Assembly: GCF_032051675.1 (NCBI RefSeq)
Contig: NZ_CP116968.1
Coordinates: forward strand, 4,023,001-4,087,000
Source of the DNA: Candidatus Nitrospira neomarina
GTDB taxonomy: Bacteria; Nitrospirota; Nitrospiria; Nitrospirales; UBA8639
Length of the DNA stretch: 64,000 nt
Direction: 5' to 3'
The notes beneath the pieces are model-generated. The model saw only the letters and a list, made by a program, of their open reading frames with translations, was not told the DNA's origin and ran no database searches. Below, piece after piece: positions 8,838 through 17,424 of this stretch. A program made the translations under genes and the position numbers. Within the stretch, counting starts at the first letter, position 1, and the number at the start of each line of letters is the position of its first letter.

Positions 8838-10421
8838 ATGAATATATTAGTGAGTGACAGCCTTTCCCCTAAAGGAGTTGAAGTCCTAGAGCGGGCCGGA
8901 TTTTCTGTGGATGTGAAAACCAAGCTCACGAAAGAGGAATTGCTTCAAGAAATTCCCAAATATGAAGGGTTGGTTGTTCGGTCTGCAACCAAAGTCACGA
9001 AAGACGTGATTGAGGCAGGTAGTCGTCTTCGTATTGTGGGGCGTGCCGGAACCGGTTTGGATAATGTTGACAGCGAGGCGGCAACCCGGCGCGGTATTGT
9101 GGTCATGAATACTCCAGGTGGAAATACGATTACCACTGCAGAGCACACCATGTCGATGATTGCGTCGATGAGTCGAAAGATCCCACAGGCGACCATGTCC
9201 ATGAAGGCAGGTAAGTGGGAAAAAACCCGGTTCATGGGAACAGAACTTTATAATAAAACTTTGGGGTTGGTAGGGTTAGGACAGATTGGGTCGTACGTTG
9301 CAAAATTGGCCCAGGGATGGTCCATGAATGTCATTGGCTATGATCCCTATCTGGCCGTGGAGCGGGCCAAACAAATGGGGATTGAAGTGGTGGACTTAAA
9401 TGAATTGTTCCATCGTTCTGATGTGATTTCGGTTCATACGCCCTTGACCAATGAAACGAGAGGCCTCATTAACACCGAGACCCTAGCAAAGATGAAAGAT
9501 GGAGTCATGATCGTAAATTGTGCCAGAGGCGGTATCATCAATGAACTGGATTTATGCGAAGCATTGAAATCCCAGAAAGTTGCCGCCGCGGCCTTTGATG
9601 TGTTTGAAAATGAGCCAGTGGATCCCAAGCATCCTCTCATGGATCTTGATAACTTTATCTGCACGCCTCATATAGGTGCTTCTACCGAAGAAGCTCAAGA
9701 GAATGTGGCAGTTGGCATTGCTGAACAATTCGTTGATTATTTCAAGCGAGGCATTGCCAGAGGGGCTGTGAATGTTCCCTCTGTGGCACCTGAAGTGCTT
9801 CCCCAACTGCAGCCCTATTTGGTCCTGGCCGAACGTATGGGTCGATTTCAGGCTCAATTATTAGATGGAGGGATTAAATCCGTTACCGTTGAATATTTTG
9901 GTGAGGTGGCTCAACTCACCGTGGCACCCGTGACCGTTGCTGTGTTAAAGGGCCTTCTCTCTCCTATTTTGGAAGATGTCATCAACTACGTGAATGCCCC
10001 TATCGTGGCAAAAGAACGTGGTATTGAAGTTAAGGAAGTGAAAAGTAGTGATGCCGGAGACTTCTCCAGTTTAATCCGGATCAAAGTCGAAGCCGGTTCG
10101 CATACCTATTCTCTGGGTGGAACTCTTTTTCATCGTCAGGAACCGCGTTTTGTCGAAATAAACCAATTTCAGGTTGAGGTGGTCTCGGAAGGGCAAATGA
10201 TTTTGATCGATAACGTGGATCGCCCTGGGGTGATTGGTATGGTTGGTCAGATTTTAGGCCAGCATGATGTCAACATTGCCAGGATGCAATGCGCCAGAGT
10301 CGAGCGTGGTGCATCAGCACTGCTGATTATTGGTCTGGATGCCCCGCTTGCTTCCGTCGTGTTGGATCTTCTCAAAAAAGAGAAAGATATTCTGTCCGTT
10401 CGCATGGTTGATCTCAGCTAG
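8838..10421 (+). CDS. serA: D-3-phosphoglycerate dehydrogenase
   Basis: A 527-residue enzyme of the long SerA type. It oxidises 3-phosphoglycerate to phosphohydroxypyruvate with NAD, the first step of serine synthesis. Visible elements are GRAGTGLDNVD in the substrate domain, the NAD fold GLVGLGQIGSYVAK (about residue 145), catalytic-region motifs ARGGIINE, FENEP and TPHIGAST, an intervening regulatory domain (about 320-450), and a C-terminal ACT domain (VDRPGVIGMVGQILG) that usually binds serine for feedback inhibition. serC lies upstream and hisZ starts 71 bases downstream. Confidence 0.97.
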   Translation: MNILVSDSLSPKGVEVLERAGFSVDVKTKLTKEELLQEIPKYEGLVVRSATKVTKDVIEAGSRLRIVGRAGTGLDNVDSEAATRRGIVVMNTPGGNTITTAEHTMSMIASMSRKIPQATMSMKAGKWEKTRFMGTELYNKTLGLVGLGQIGSYVAKLAQGWSMNVIGYDPYLAVERAKQMGIEVVDLNELFHRSDVISVHTPLTNETRGLINTETLAKMKDGVMIVNCARGGIINELDLCEALKSQKVAAAAFDVFENEPVDPKHPLMDLDNFICTPHIGASTEEAQENVAVGIAEQFVDYFKRGIARGAVNVPSVAPEVLPQLQPYLVLAERMGRFQAQLLDGGIKSVTVEYFGEVAQLTVAPVTVAVLKGLLSPILEDVINYVNAPIVAKERGIEVKEVKSSDAGDFSSLIRIKVEAGSHTYSLGGTLFHRQEPRFVEINQFQVEVVSEGQMILIDNVDRPGVIGMVGQILGQHDVNIARMQCARVERGASALLIIGLDAPLASVVLDLLKKEKDILSVRMVDLS

Positions 10422-10492
10422 CTTGACGGCTTCTTTCTGCAGACTATCTTGGCCAAACATTTCGAGTTGGCAGGTTCGCTTCCATTCGCCTC

Positions 10493-11818
10493 ATGAAACC
10501 ACTCCGCTCGCTTATCCCCATTGGTACAGCTACATTACTTCCTCATACGGCGCAAAGCGTCCGGTGGTTGGAAGATCAATTGTTGGCGCATTGTTCGACC
10601 TGGGGCTATCAGGAAATCATTCTTCCTACCTTTGAGTATCTTGATGTATTAGCCGTGGGCTTGGCTCCTGAGATCCTGGAGAAATGCTATAAATTTGCGG
10701 ATTGGGGGTCAGGCCGAATTCTGGTCTTGCGACCAGATGCGACCGCTCAGATTGCCCGGATGGTGGCCATGGGCCTCGGAGGAGATGCTCTTCCCTTGCG
10801 GTTTTCCTATCGGACCACGGTTTTTCGGTATGAACCGGAACATCGTGGACGGGACCGGGAAGTATTTCAGGTCGGATTTGAACTGCTTGGCAAGGATACG
10901 TCTCAAAGTGATGCCGAAGTCGTGACTTTATTGGCGGGGCTTTTGGAACGGATTGGATTGCCAGAATGGAAAATTTCTCTTGGTCATGTCGGATTTTTTA
11001 AAGCGTTGTTGGCCCAATCCGGTTTATCTCTTAGTGGGCGAAAGCAGGCAGAAATCGCGGCAGCCCATAAAGATATTCCTCAGCTGGAAAAAATTTTAGA
11101 GACTGAACGGTTATCTCGTTCTAAGGTAAAGGACATATTGCAGGTGCCCGAACGGTACGGCCGGGACGAAGTGCTGGAATGGGGAATGCGAATCGCCGGG
11201 AAGGATAAGCAATTGCTTAAGCCCTTACAACGTCTGACGCAGGTGTATCGTCAATTGATCGCAAACGGCGTGCAAGATCATATTCTTTTAGACCTTGGTG
11301 AATTTCGCGGGTTTGACTATTACGATGGTGTCGTATTTGATGTCTTTACCTCTACGTTCGGCAGTGAAATCGGTGGAGGAGGACGTTACAATCATTTGGT
11401 TGGGCGGTTTGGCCGGGACCTGTCTGCCATTGGATTAGGGCTGGATTTGGACCGCGTGTTTTCCGCCTTGGAGCGGGGAGGAAAGGTGGGCGGCAATGGA
11501 TTGAAGCCTGTCAGAATTTTTACTTCTCCTCATCAGTCTGAGGCATCCTTCGCTCTTGCTCAGCGTTTACGGGGGGCTGGAATTTGTGTGATTGAAGAAA
11601 TGATAGAAGGTTCTCCAAAATCGGCCTTGAGTTGGGTTACCACAGTTGCTCGGCGTCGAGGGGTGCCGTGTGCAATGATTTTTGAAGAAAAGACTTCCAC
11701 TCCGCAATCGGTGCTCTTGTTAGAATTCACTTCTTATTCTCAAAAACCCCGGCAAACCAGGATGCTAGTTCAAGAACTTCCTCAACGATTACAAGCATTC
11801 AACCATGGCAATATCTGA
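10493..11818 (+). CDS. hisZ: ATP phosphoribosyltransferase regulatory subunit HisZ
   Basis: A 441-residue class II histidyl-tRNA-synthetase-like protein. The motif 2 region reads FRYEPEHRGRDREVFQVGFELLG, a HisZ form rather than the HisS ExPQxGRxRQF pattern. The histidine-site segment is RGFDYYDGVVFDV. HisZ pairs with short HisG to start histidine synthesis and confers histidine feedback. Residues from about 345 on form a degenerate anticodon-binding-like tail. No hisG is in the window. ATG follows CGCCTC without a clear ribosome site. The end overlaps the dnaB start by 14 bases. A divergent HisS is the alternative but is less likely. Confidence 0.85.
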   Translation: MKPLRSLIPIGTATLLPHTAQSVRWLEDQLLAHCSTWGYQEIILPTFEYLDVLAVGLAPEILEKCYKFADWGSGRILVLRPDATAQIARMVAMGLGGDALPLRFSYRTTVFRYEPEHRGRDREVFQVGFELLGKDTSQSDAEVVTLLAGLLERIGLPEWKISLGHVGFFKALLAQSGLSLSGRKQAEIAAAHKDIPQLEKILETERLSRSKVKDILQVPERYGRDEVLEWGMRIAGKDKQLLKPLQRLTQVYRQLIANGVQDHILLDLGEFRGFDYYDGVVFDVFTSTFGSEIGGGGRYNHLVGRFGRDLSAIGLGLDLDRVFSALERGGKVGGNGLKPVRIFTSPHQSEASFALAQRLRGAGICVIEEMIEGSPKSALSWVTTVARRRGVPCAMIFEEKTSTPQSVLLLEFTSYSQKPRQTRMLVQELPQRLQAFNHGNI

Positions 11819-13160
11819 AGCACCAGAGATCCGGGTTCCTCCCCAAAATCTCGAAGCGGAACAATCCGTTCTTGGCGCCATTCTTCTTGATAATGCGGCG
11901 CTTAATCGAGCGATGGAAATTTTGTCGGAGGATGACTTTTATCGAACGGGAAACCGGATCGTGTATCGTGGCATGGTGGCATTATCCGAGCGGAATCAAC
12001 CTGTTGATCAAATTACGCTGACAGACTATTTGCGAGGGACCGGCGAACTCGACCAGATCGGAGGCGCTTCGTATATTGCAGAAATTGTACAGGTGGTTCC
12101 CAGTGCCGCCAATATCCGGTATCACAGTAATATTGTTCGAGATAAATCCCTGCTTCGTGGCCTTGTTCAAACCGCCACCGAGGTGGCCATGCGAGGCTAT
12201 GAGGGGACGACGGGGACGAATGAACTCCTTGAATTTGCCGAACGGGAAATTTTTCGATTAGCCCAGGGGCATTTGGGAGGAACTTTTGCGCCTGTCAGTA
12301 GTATCATTAAGGATAGTGTTGAGATTGTTGACCGGTTGTATAGCCGAAAAGAACGGATCACCGGAGTGCCCACCGGGTTTTCGGACTTGGATAATATGCT
12401 GGCTGGGCTTCAACCATCGGATTTAATTATTGTGGCGGGCAGGCCGAGTATGGGGAAGACCAGCTTGGCCTTGGGGATGGTCGAATATGCTTCACTTCGA
12501 TCCAATGCCGTAGTCGGAATCTTTAGCTTAGAAATGTCTCGTGCGCAGCTGGTTTTGCGTATGCTGAGTTCCCAGGCGCTGTTAGACTCTCATGCTCTCC
12601 GGACCGGGCAATTAACGAAACATGATTGGGTAGCCTTAACTGAGGCGGCGAGTCGGCTGGAGCAGGCCAGGATTTTCATAGACGATTCTGGAAATTTGAC
12701 TCTTCAGCAAATGCGCGGGAAAGCTCGACGGTTGAAAGCCGAACATGGGTTGGACCTTCTGGTAGTCGATTATTTGCAATTGATGGAAGGGCGTGGAGAT
12801 TCAGAATCTCGCCAACAAGAAATTTCGGATATTTCCCGGGCCTTAAAAGGATTGGCAAAAGAATTGAATATTCCTGTGATTGCCCTTTCTCAGTTAAGCC
12901 GGGCGGTGGAAAATCGAAAACCGCCCATCCCCGTGCTGGCTGATTTGCGCGAGTCGGGTGCGATTGAGCAAGATGCCGATGTGGTAATGTTTATCTATCG
13001 CGAGGAGGTCTATGAGCCTGATACTGAGCAGAAAGGCATTGCGCAAATCCTAGTGAGAAAACATCGGAATGGACCCATTGGAGAAGTGGATCTGCAATTT
13101 CATGACCGGTATGCCAAATTTAATAACTTAACGAGAGAGAGACAGGCTGGTATAGTATAA
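11805..13160 (+). CDS. dnaB: replicative DNA helicase DnaB
   Basis: A 451-residue replicative helicase that unwinds DNA ahead of the fork and recruits primase. The N-terminal DnaB domain begins RVPPQNLEAEQSVLGAILLDN. The RecA-like domain has Walker A GRPSMGKTS (about residue 210), Walker B LLVVDYLQLM, and the arginine-rich tail region DLRESGAIEQDADVVMFIYR. The length is normal and no intein interrupts the motifs, a common insertion point. It overlaps hisZ by 14 bases, so translation may be coupled. A TPR lipoprotein gene follows after 24 bases. Confidence 0.97.
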   Translation: MAISEAPEIRVPPQNLEAEQSVLGAILLDNAALNRAMEILSEDDFYRTGNRIVYRGMVALSERNQPVDQITLTDYLRGTGELDQIGGASYIAEIVQVVPSAANIRYHSNIVRDKSLLRGLVQTATEVAMRGYEGTTGTNELLEFAEREIFRLAQGHLGGTFAPVSSIIKDSVEIVDRLYSRKERITGVPTGFSDLDNMLAGLQPSDLIIVAGRPSMGKTSLALGMVEYASLRSNAVVGIFSLEMSRAQLVLRMLSSQALLDSHALRTGQLTKHDWVALTEAASRLEQARIFIDDSGNLTLQQMRGKARRLKAEHGLDLLVVDYLQLMEGRGDSESRQQEISDISRALKGLAKELNIPVIALSQLSRAVENRKPPIPVLADLRESGAIEQDADVVMFIYREEVYEPDTEQKGIAQILVRKHRNGPIGEVDLQFHDRYAKFNNLTRERQAGIV

Positions 13161-13184
13161 AGAATTATTGTTGAGGGACGGTAT

Positions 13185-14996
13185 ATGAATTCTACAAGGG
13201 TGCAAGCTATGGCGAAGAAGGTTAGGGCAGGAGAGACATTCCCAATGTGGTTGGGGCGTCTGAGAACTCTTTTGTGGGGAATTCCACTTCTGGTGGTCTC
13301 CTGTGGGACAGCTCCCCCTCCCACTTTGAATGGACAGGAAGCGTCCATGGTAACGCGGGAAACTGTCCATCCTCAGGCCTACTATCACTTCCTTCGAGGT
13401 TCCCTTGCCGAGTTGAATAACAATGCCACAACAGCTTTAGAGGAATATCAGGCAGGTTTGGCATTTGACGCGGATTCGAAGTTTTTAAAATTTCGGCTTG
13501 CCAAACTGCATTTCTCTATGTCGCATTTGACTAAAGCCGTGGACCTAGCAAGACAAATCCCTGTGTCGGAAATTTCTCAGGCGGCAATGTTTTTCGATTT
13601 GGCGAAAATTTTTGCCGGGGGAGGGGATACCGGGCGAGCTGTGGAAATTTTGGCTGAAGGGGAACGACATTTTCCTCAGGATGAACGAATATACATTTCT
13701 CATGGGACTCTTCTGTTGAATATCAAAGAGCTTCAAATGGCTGAAGATGTATTCCATGATTTATTAGTTCATGTCCCTGGCTCCGCTGAAGCCCATTATT
13801 ATTTGGGGGTGATTGCTTTGGAGGCGAAAACGAAACAGGAAGCCAAGGACCATTTTCAGGATGCCATTGCTCTTCATCCTACCTTTGAAAGGGCGTACCT
13901 GAAGTTAGTGGCCATTTCCGAAGAAGCAGAGGAGCCTCAGGAGGCTATCGATCTTTTGGAACGCTACTTGATTGAGGTCAATCCGCATCATCGGGAATTC
14001 CGGTTGCGTGTTATCCGGCTGTATATTGGCCAACATAACACGGACAAGGCTTTGAACCATTTGGATTATTTTCTCCAGCAAAATCCAGATGATTTGCATG
14101 CGCAGATTCTCAAGGCTCAAATTTATGGTGAAATGGGGAATTTTCCGGCTGCAATCGAGCAGTTAAACGCCATCTTGCGCGTGAGACCTAACGAATTGCG
14201 CGTTCGTGACTTTCTGGGATTGTTATATGAGGAAATGAAAGATTATGACCGCGCGATTCAGGCCTATCGAACGAATGTCCAAATGGACGACACTTTTTTT
14301 GATAGTATTCTGCATTTAGGCTTCGTGTCCTATCGGTTAAAACGCAACCAGGAAGCTCTCTCATATTTGGATCAGGCCGTTAGCCTCAATCCTAAGCGGC
14401 CAGAGCCATATTTATTGTTGGGGCTGACCCATTTTCAAATGGAAGAATATCACAAGGCCAAAGCCAGATTAGAGGAGGGTATTCACCATGACCCCTCAAA
14501 TGCCGAACTCCATTTTAATTTAGGCACGGTCTATGACAAATTAGACCATTTCGATAAAGTGGTCCGGGAAATGGAACAGGCTTTGGAGTTGGATCCGGAA
14601 CATGCGGATGCCTTGAATTATTTGGGGTATAGCTATGCCGATCGCGGCATCAAGGGGGAGCAGGCCTTGTCCCTTACGCAACGTGCCGTTGCCTTAAAAC
14701 CGAATAATGGGTATTACGTGGACAGTTTAGCTTGGGCACTCTATAAGCTGGGACGTATTGAAGAAGCACTGGAAACGATTCAACGAGCGGTCTCTTTAGT
14801 GTCCGATGATCCTGTTATTTATGAACATTTGGGGGATATTTTCTTAAAGCAAGATGAGCGAAATAAGGCACGAGAGGCTTGGCTTCATTCACTGCAACTC
14901 GATTCAACAAATAAGTTGCTGGGCAAGCGGTTTCGTGAGGCCGGTTTTGGGGAACCGATTCCCACCCTTTCCCATCAGTCTACCCTGACCCCCTAG
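13185..14996 (+). CDS. TPR-repeat lipoprotein (603 aa)
   Basis: A hydrophobic N-terminal segment ends in LLVVSC (Cys near residue 41), a lipobox, so the protein is probably anchored in the envelope. The rest is about 14-15 TPR-like units, with clear ones at about residues 200-560 (for example AHYYLGVIALEA, AELHFNLGTVYDKL). Such long TPR proteins scaffold envelope or secretion assemblies. ATG 13185 has GAGGG at good spacing. An internal ATG at 13209 would shorten a rather long signal peptide. No specific partner can be named. Confidence 0.85.
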   Translation: MNSTRVQAMAKKVRAGETFPMWLGRLRTLLWGIPLLVVSCGTAPPPTLNGQEASMVTRETVHPQAYYHFLRGSLAELNNNATTALEEYQAGLAFDADSKFLKFRLAKLHFSMSHLTKAVDLARQIPVSEISQAAMFFDLAKIFAGGGDTGRAVEILAEGERHFPQDERIYISHGTLLLNIKELQMAEDVFHDLLVHVPGSAEAHYYLGVIALEAKTKQEAKDHFQDAIALHPTFERAYLKLVAISEEAEEPQEAIDLLERYLIEVNPHHREFRLRVIRLYIGQHNTDKALNHLDYFLQQNPDDLHAQILKAQIYGEMGNFPAAIEQLNAILRVRPNELRVRDFLGLLYEEMKDYDRAIQAYRTNVQMDDTFFDSILHLGFVSYRLKRNQEALSYLDQAVSLNPKRPEPYLLLGLTHFQMEEYHKAKARLEEGIHHDPSNAELHFNLGTVYDKLDHFDKVVREMEQALELDPEHADALNYLGYSYADRGIKGEQALSLTQRAVALKPNNGYYVDSLAWALYKLGRIEEALETIQRAVSLVSDDPVIYEHLGDIFLKQDERNKAREAWLHSLQLDSTNKLLGKRFREAGFGEPIPTLSHQSTLTP

Positions 14997-15395
14997 GTTC
15001 CCACCATTTTAGATATTTCGCTGTGATTTACTCAATAAATTTTTCAAGTGATACCTCCAGTTTATTTTAAAAGGTGATATGAGCCTTCTTGATAGGTTCC
15101 GTGACTGAGTCATTTTCAGCCGCTGATTCTTAAGACTTGCTTTCTTTCTGGCGAATAAATAGTCACACCTGTTTGTATTTGCCTTGCATGAAGATGTGGC
15201 CCTCCATTTTTTGTGTCCCTGACATGGTCCGTTATATGAATTTTTGTGACGTTTAATGCCGTTTCATTGCCGTCTTTTAGGCCGTGTTAATTTTCATTGG
15301 AGCCCTGGCTACTTGAGAAAACCAGGTGTACCATCATCCGAGGGTGAGATATATAACAATCTGTTGGAGATAGTTCTCCATGGAGGATTCGTAGG
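14997..15395. promoter_or_regulatory. pilin upstream region
   Basis: This 400-base AT-rich leader before the pilin gene has no coding signal. It holds three GCCGT elements at 15258, 15269 and 15281 (11 and 12 bases apart), a short CCTGG/CCAGG hairpin near 15304-15326 and a TATAAC at 15352. I looked for a sigma-54 TGGCAC-N5-TTGC site and did not find a convincing one. Confidence 0.35.
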
Positions 15396-15842
15396 ATGCT
15401 GACTCAAATCAATGAACAAAAGGGTTTCAGTTTAACGGAGCTGATGATTGTGGTGGCAATTATTGGAATATTGGCGACTATAGCCATTCCAAATTTTTTG
15501 CGTTACCAAGCCAAGGCCAAGCAAACGGAGGCCAAAAGCAATTTGGTGGCAATCCATACCGCAGAAATTGCCTATTTTGCTGAAAATAATGGGTATATAG
15601 ACGATTTTAATGCAATTGGATTTGGCATGAGTGGGTCTTCGCAGCGATATTTTTATAAAATCGGCAATGCCAATCTTGGAACTTTACCTCCCGGGTGTAC
15701 CGACCCGAATTTGGATTCTGTGAGTGCATTAGGCTTTACGGCGGTTGCCATTGGAAACATTGATGGAGATGCAACCTGCGACGTGTGGACCATTAATGAG
15801 GGAAAGGTCATCACGAATGTGACGAATGATGTGTCTTCCTAG
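15396..15842 (+). CDS. pilA: type IV pilin (PilA-like)
   Basis: A 148-residue prepilin. A short positively charged leader ends GFSLTELMIVVAIIGILATI: cleavage after Gly by prepilin peptidase, N-methylated Phe and Glu at +5. This conserved helix packs in the pilus core. The C-terminal globular part has two cysteines (PPGCTDP and DATCDVW), likely the D-region disulfide. GGAGG lies nine bases upstream of ATG. Its isolation from other pil genes is normal for a major pilin. It could instead be a pseudopilin of a type II system, but the length and D-loop favour a major pilin. Confidence 0.88.
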   Translation: MLTQINEQKGFSLTELMIVVAIIGILATIAIPNFLRYQAKAKQTEAKSNLVAIHTAEIAYFAENNGYIDDFNAIGFGMSGSSQRYFYKIGNANLGTLPPGCTDPNLDSVSALGFTAVAIGNIDGDATCDVWTINEGKVITNVTNDVSS

Positions 15843-15950
15843 ATTTGTTGTGTCAGAGCGCAATGCATTCAACGGGAACCAACTCAAGAAAAGTTGATTT
15901 TCCCCGAACATAAACTGAATCGGTTAACGTGACCTCAAGAGGGGGCAACA

Positions 15951-17258
15951 GTGGACATACTTGAAAAAATAAAAAATCGGTCAGCCAATGTTGGAGTGAT
16001 TGGATTGGGTTATGTGGGGCTTCCCTTAGCCGTTCTTCAAGCCAAAGCGGGTTTCCATGTATTTGGAGTGGATGAAGTGGTAGCCAAGGTTGAAATGGTA
16101 AACCAAGGGCGTAATTATATTTTAGATGTGGTGGATTCTGAGTTACGAGAAGTCGTAGAGCAAAAAAAATTACAGGCGACAACTGATTTTTCCGTGTTGC
16201 GGCAGTGCGATGTCATACTTATTTGTGTGCCGACTCCACTGACCAAAAATAAAGAACCGGATATCTCGGCAATTGTGAAAGTTCTTGGGCATCTTGCCGA
16301 TTATTCACATCCGAATATGCTCGTTGTATTAGAAAGTACAACCTATCCAGGCACAACCGAGGAAGTCATTTTACCTGCCCTGACAGCAAAGGGCTTAACG
16401 GCTGGAAAAGATCTCTTTGTCGCATTTTCCCCAGAACGGGTTGACCCAGGAAATGCTGAGTTTAAAACTCATAACACCTTTAAGTTGGTGGGTGGTGTTA
16501 CAAAAGTGTGCGGGGAAGTTGCCAAAGCCTTTTATGAACAATCCATCGTGAAAATCTTCCCTCTCAGCTCTCCACGTGTTGCGGAAATGGCGAAGGTCTT
16601 TGAAAATGTTTTTCGCTCAGTGAATATTGCATTAGTGAATGAGCTGACTTTGTTGTGTGACCGGATGAATATTAATGTTTATGAAGTGATTGATGCGGCA
16701 GCCACAAAGAACTTTGGCTTCATGGCTTTTTATCCTGGCCCTGGTGTGGGTGGACATTGCATTCCGCTGGATCCATATTATTTAGCGTGGAAGTCAAAAG
16801 AATATGATGTCCATACCAGGTTCATTGAACTGGCTGGGGAGATCAACGAAAATATGCCCTATTTCGTCATGAATAAAGTTCAGCGGATTTTAAATCAACG
16901 AGGTAAATGTTTAAAAGATTCAATCATTTTAGTATTGGGAGTAACTTATAAAGCCGACATTGAAGACCCACGTGAATCGCCTGCCACCAAAGTCATGGAA
17001 CTATTGCAACATGAAGGAGCAACGCTGCAATATTCAGACCCCTTTACTCCTTCCCTTATTATTCAAGGAAAGGAATATAAATCTCAACAGATTAATCCTG
17101 AATTGTTAAAGCGCAGTGCGTGCGCCCTGATTTTGACTGCGCATTCTGCTTTTGATTACCAGTTGATCGTTGAGCACGCTCCCGTGGTATTTGATACCCG
17201 GAACGGAACTCGTCAGGTGAAGCATCACCGTGATCGTATTGTGTTGCTTTCAACCTAA
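15951..17258 (+). CDS. nucleotide-sugar (UDP-GlcNAc/UDP-ManNAc type) 6-dehydrogenase
   Basis: A 435-residue UDP-sugar dehydrogenase. The N-terminal NAD fold reads VIGLGYVGLPLA (about residues 17-28). FSPERVDPGN and the active-site Cys region PGPGVGGHCIPLDPYY (Cys near 270) follow, then the C-terminal GVTYKADIEDPRESP. The FSPERVDPGN and GGHCIPLDPYY forms are those of the WbpA/WecC/TviB group, which oxidise N-acetyl sugars, rather than plain UDP-glucose dehydrogenase. The product would feed surface polysaccharide. GTG start with AGAGGGGG upstream. A strong terminator follows. Confidence 0.88.
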   Translation: MDILEKIKNRSANVGVIGLGYVGLPLAVLQAKAGFHVFGVDEVVAKVEMVNQGRNYILDVVDSELREVVEQKKLQATTDFSVLRQCDVILICVPTPLTKNKEPDISAIVKVLGHLADYSHPNMLVVLESTTYPGTTEEVILPALTAKGLTAGKDLFVAFSPERVDPGNAEFKTHNTFKLVGGVTKVCGEVAKAFYEQSIVKIFPLSSPRVAEMAKVFENVFRSVNIALVNELTLLCDRMNINVYEVIDAAATKNFGFMAFYPGPGVGGHCIPLDPYYLAWKSKEYDVHTRFIELAGEINENMPYFVMNKVQRILNQRGKCLKDSIILVLGVTYKADIEDPRESPATKVMELLQHEGATLQYSDPFTPSLIIQGKEYKSQQINPELLKRSACALILTAHSAFDYQLIVEHAPVVFDTRNGTRQVKHHRDRIVLLST

Positions 17259-17314
17259 GGAGCGTTTCAGTAGAAAAACACATTCGGCTTGACAGTCTAA
17301 CGGTATTTAGTTAT

Positions 17315-17341
17315 AAAGCCCTGTTTAAACAGGGCTTTTTT
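17315..17341 (+). terminator. intrinsic terminator after the sugar dehydrogenase
   Basis: A 24-base perfect dyad (AAAGCCCTGTTT/AAACAGGGCTTT) runs into a T-tract, 56 bases after the dehydrogenase stop. Typical Rho-independent terminator. Confidence 0.92.
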
Positions 17342-17424
17342 GTGTCTTGTGAATCTCTCATTTGTTGGCAGCACTCCCCCAAAATTGCATTATTAAAAAG
17401 TTGAATCGCTGAAAGAACTACCGC

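Noticed and set aside
10493-11818. Calling this histidyl-tRNA synthetase
   Set aside because: Motif 2 lacks the HisS pattern and the C-terminal anticodon domain is degenerate; HisZ fits better.
15160-15200. Sigma-54-like TGGCCC stretch before the pilin gene
   Set aside because: The -12 GC element is missing at the required spacing.
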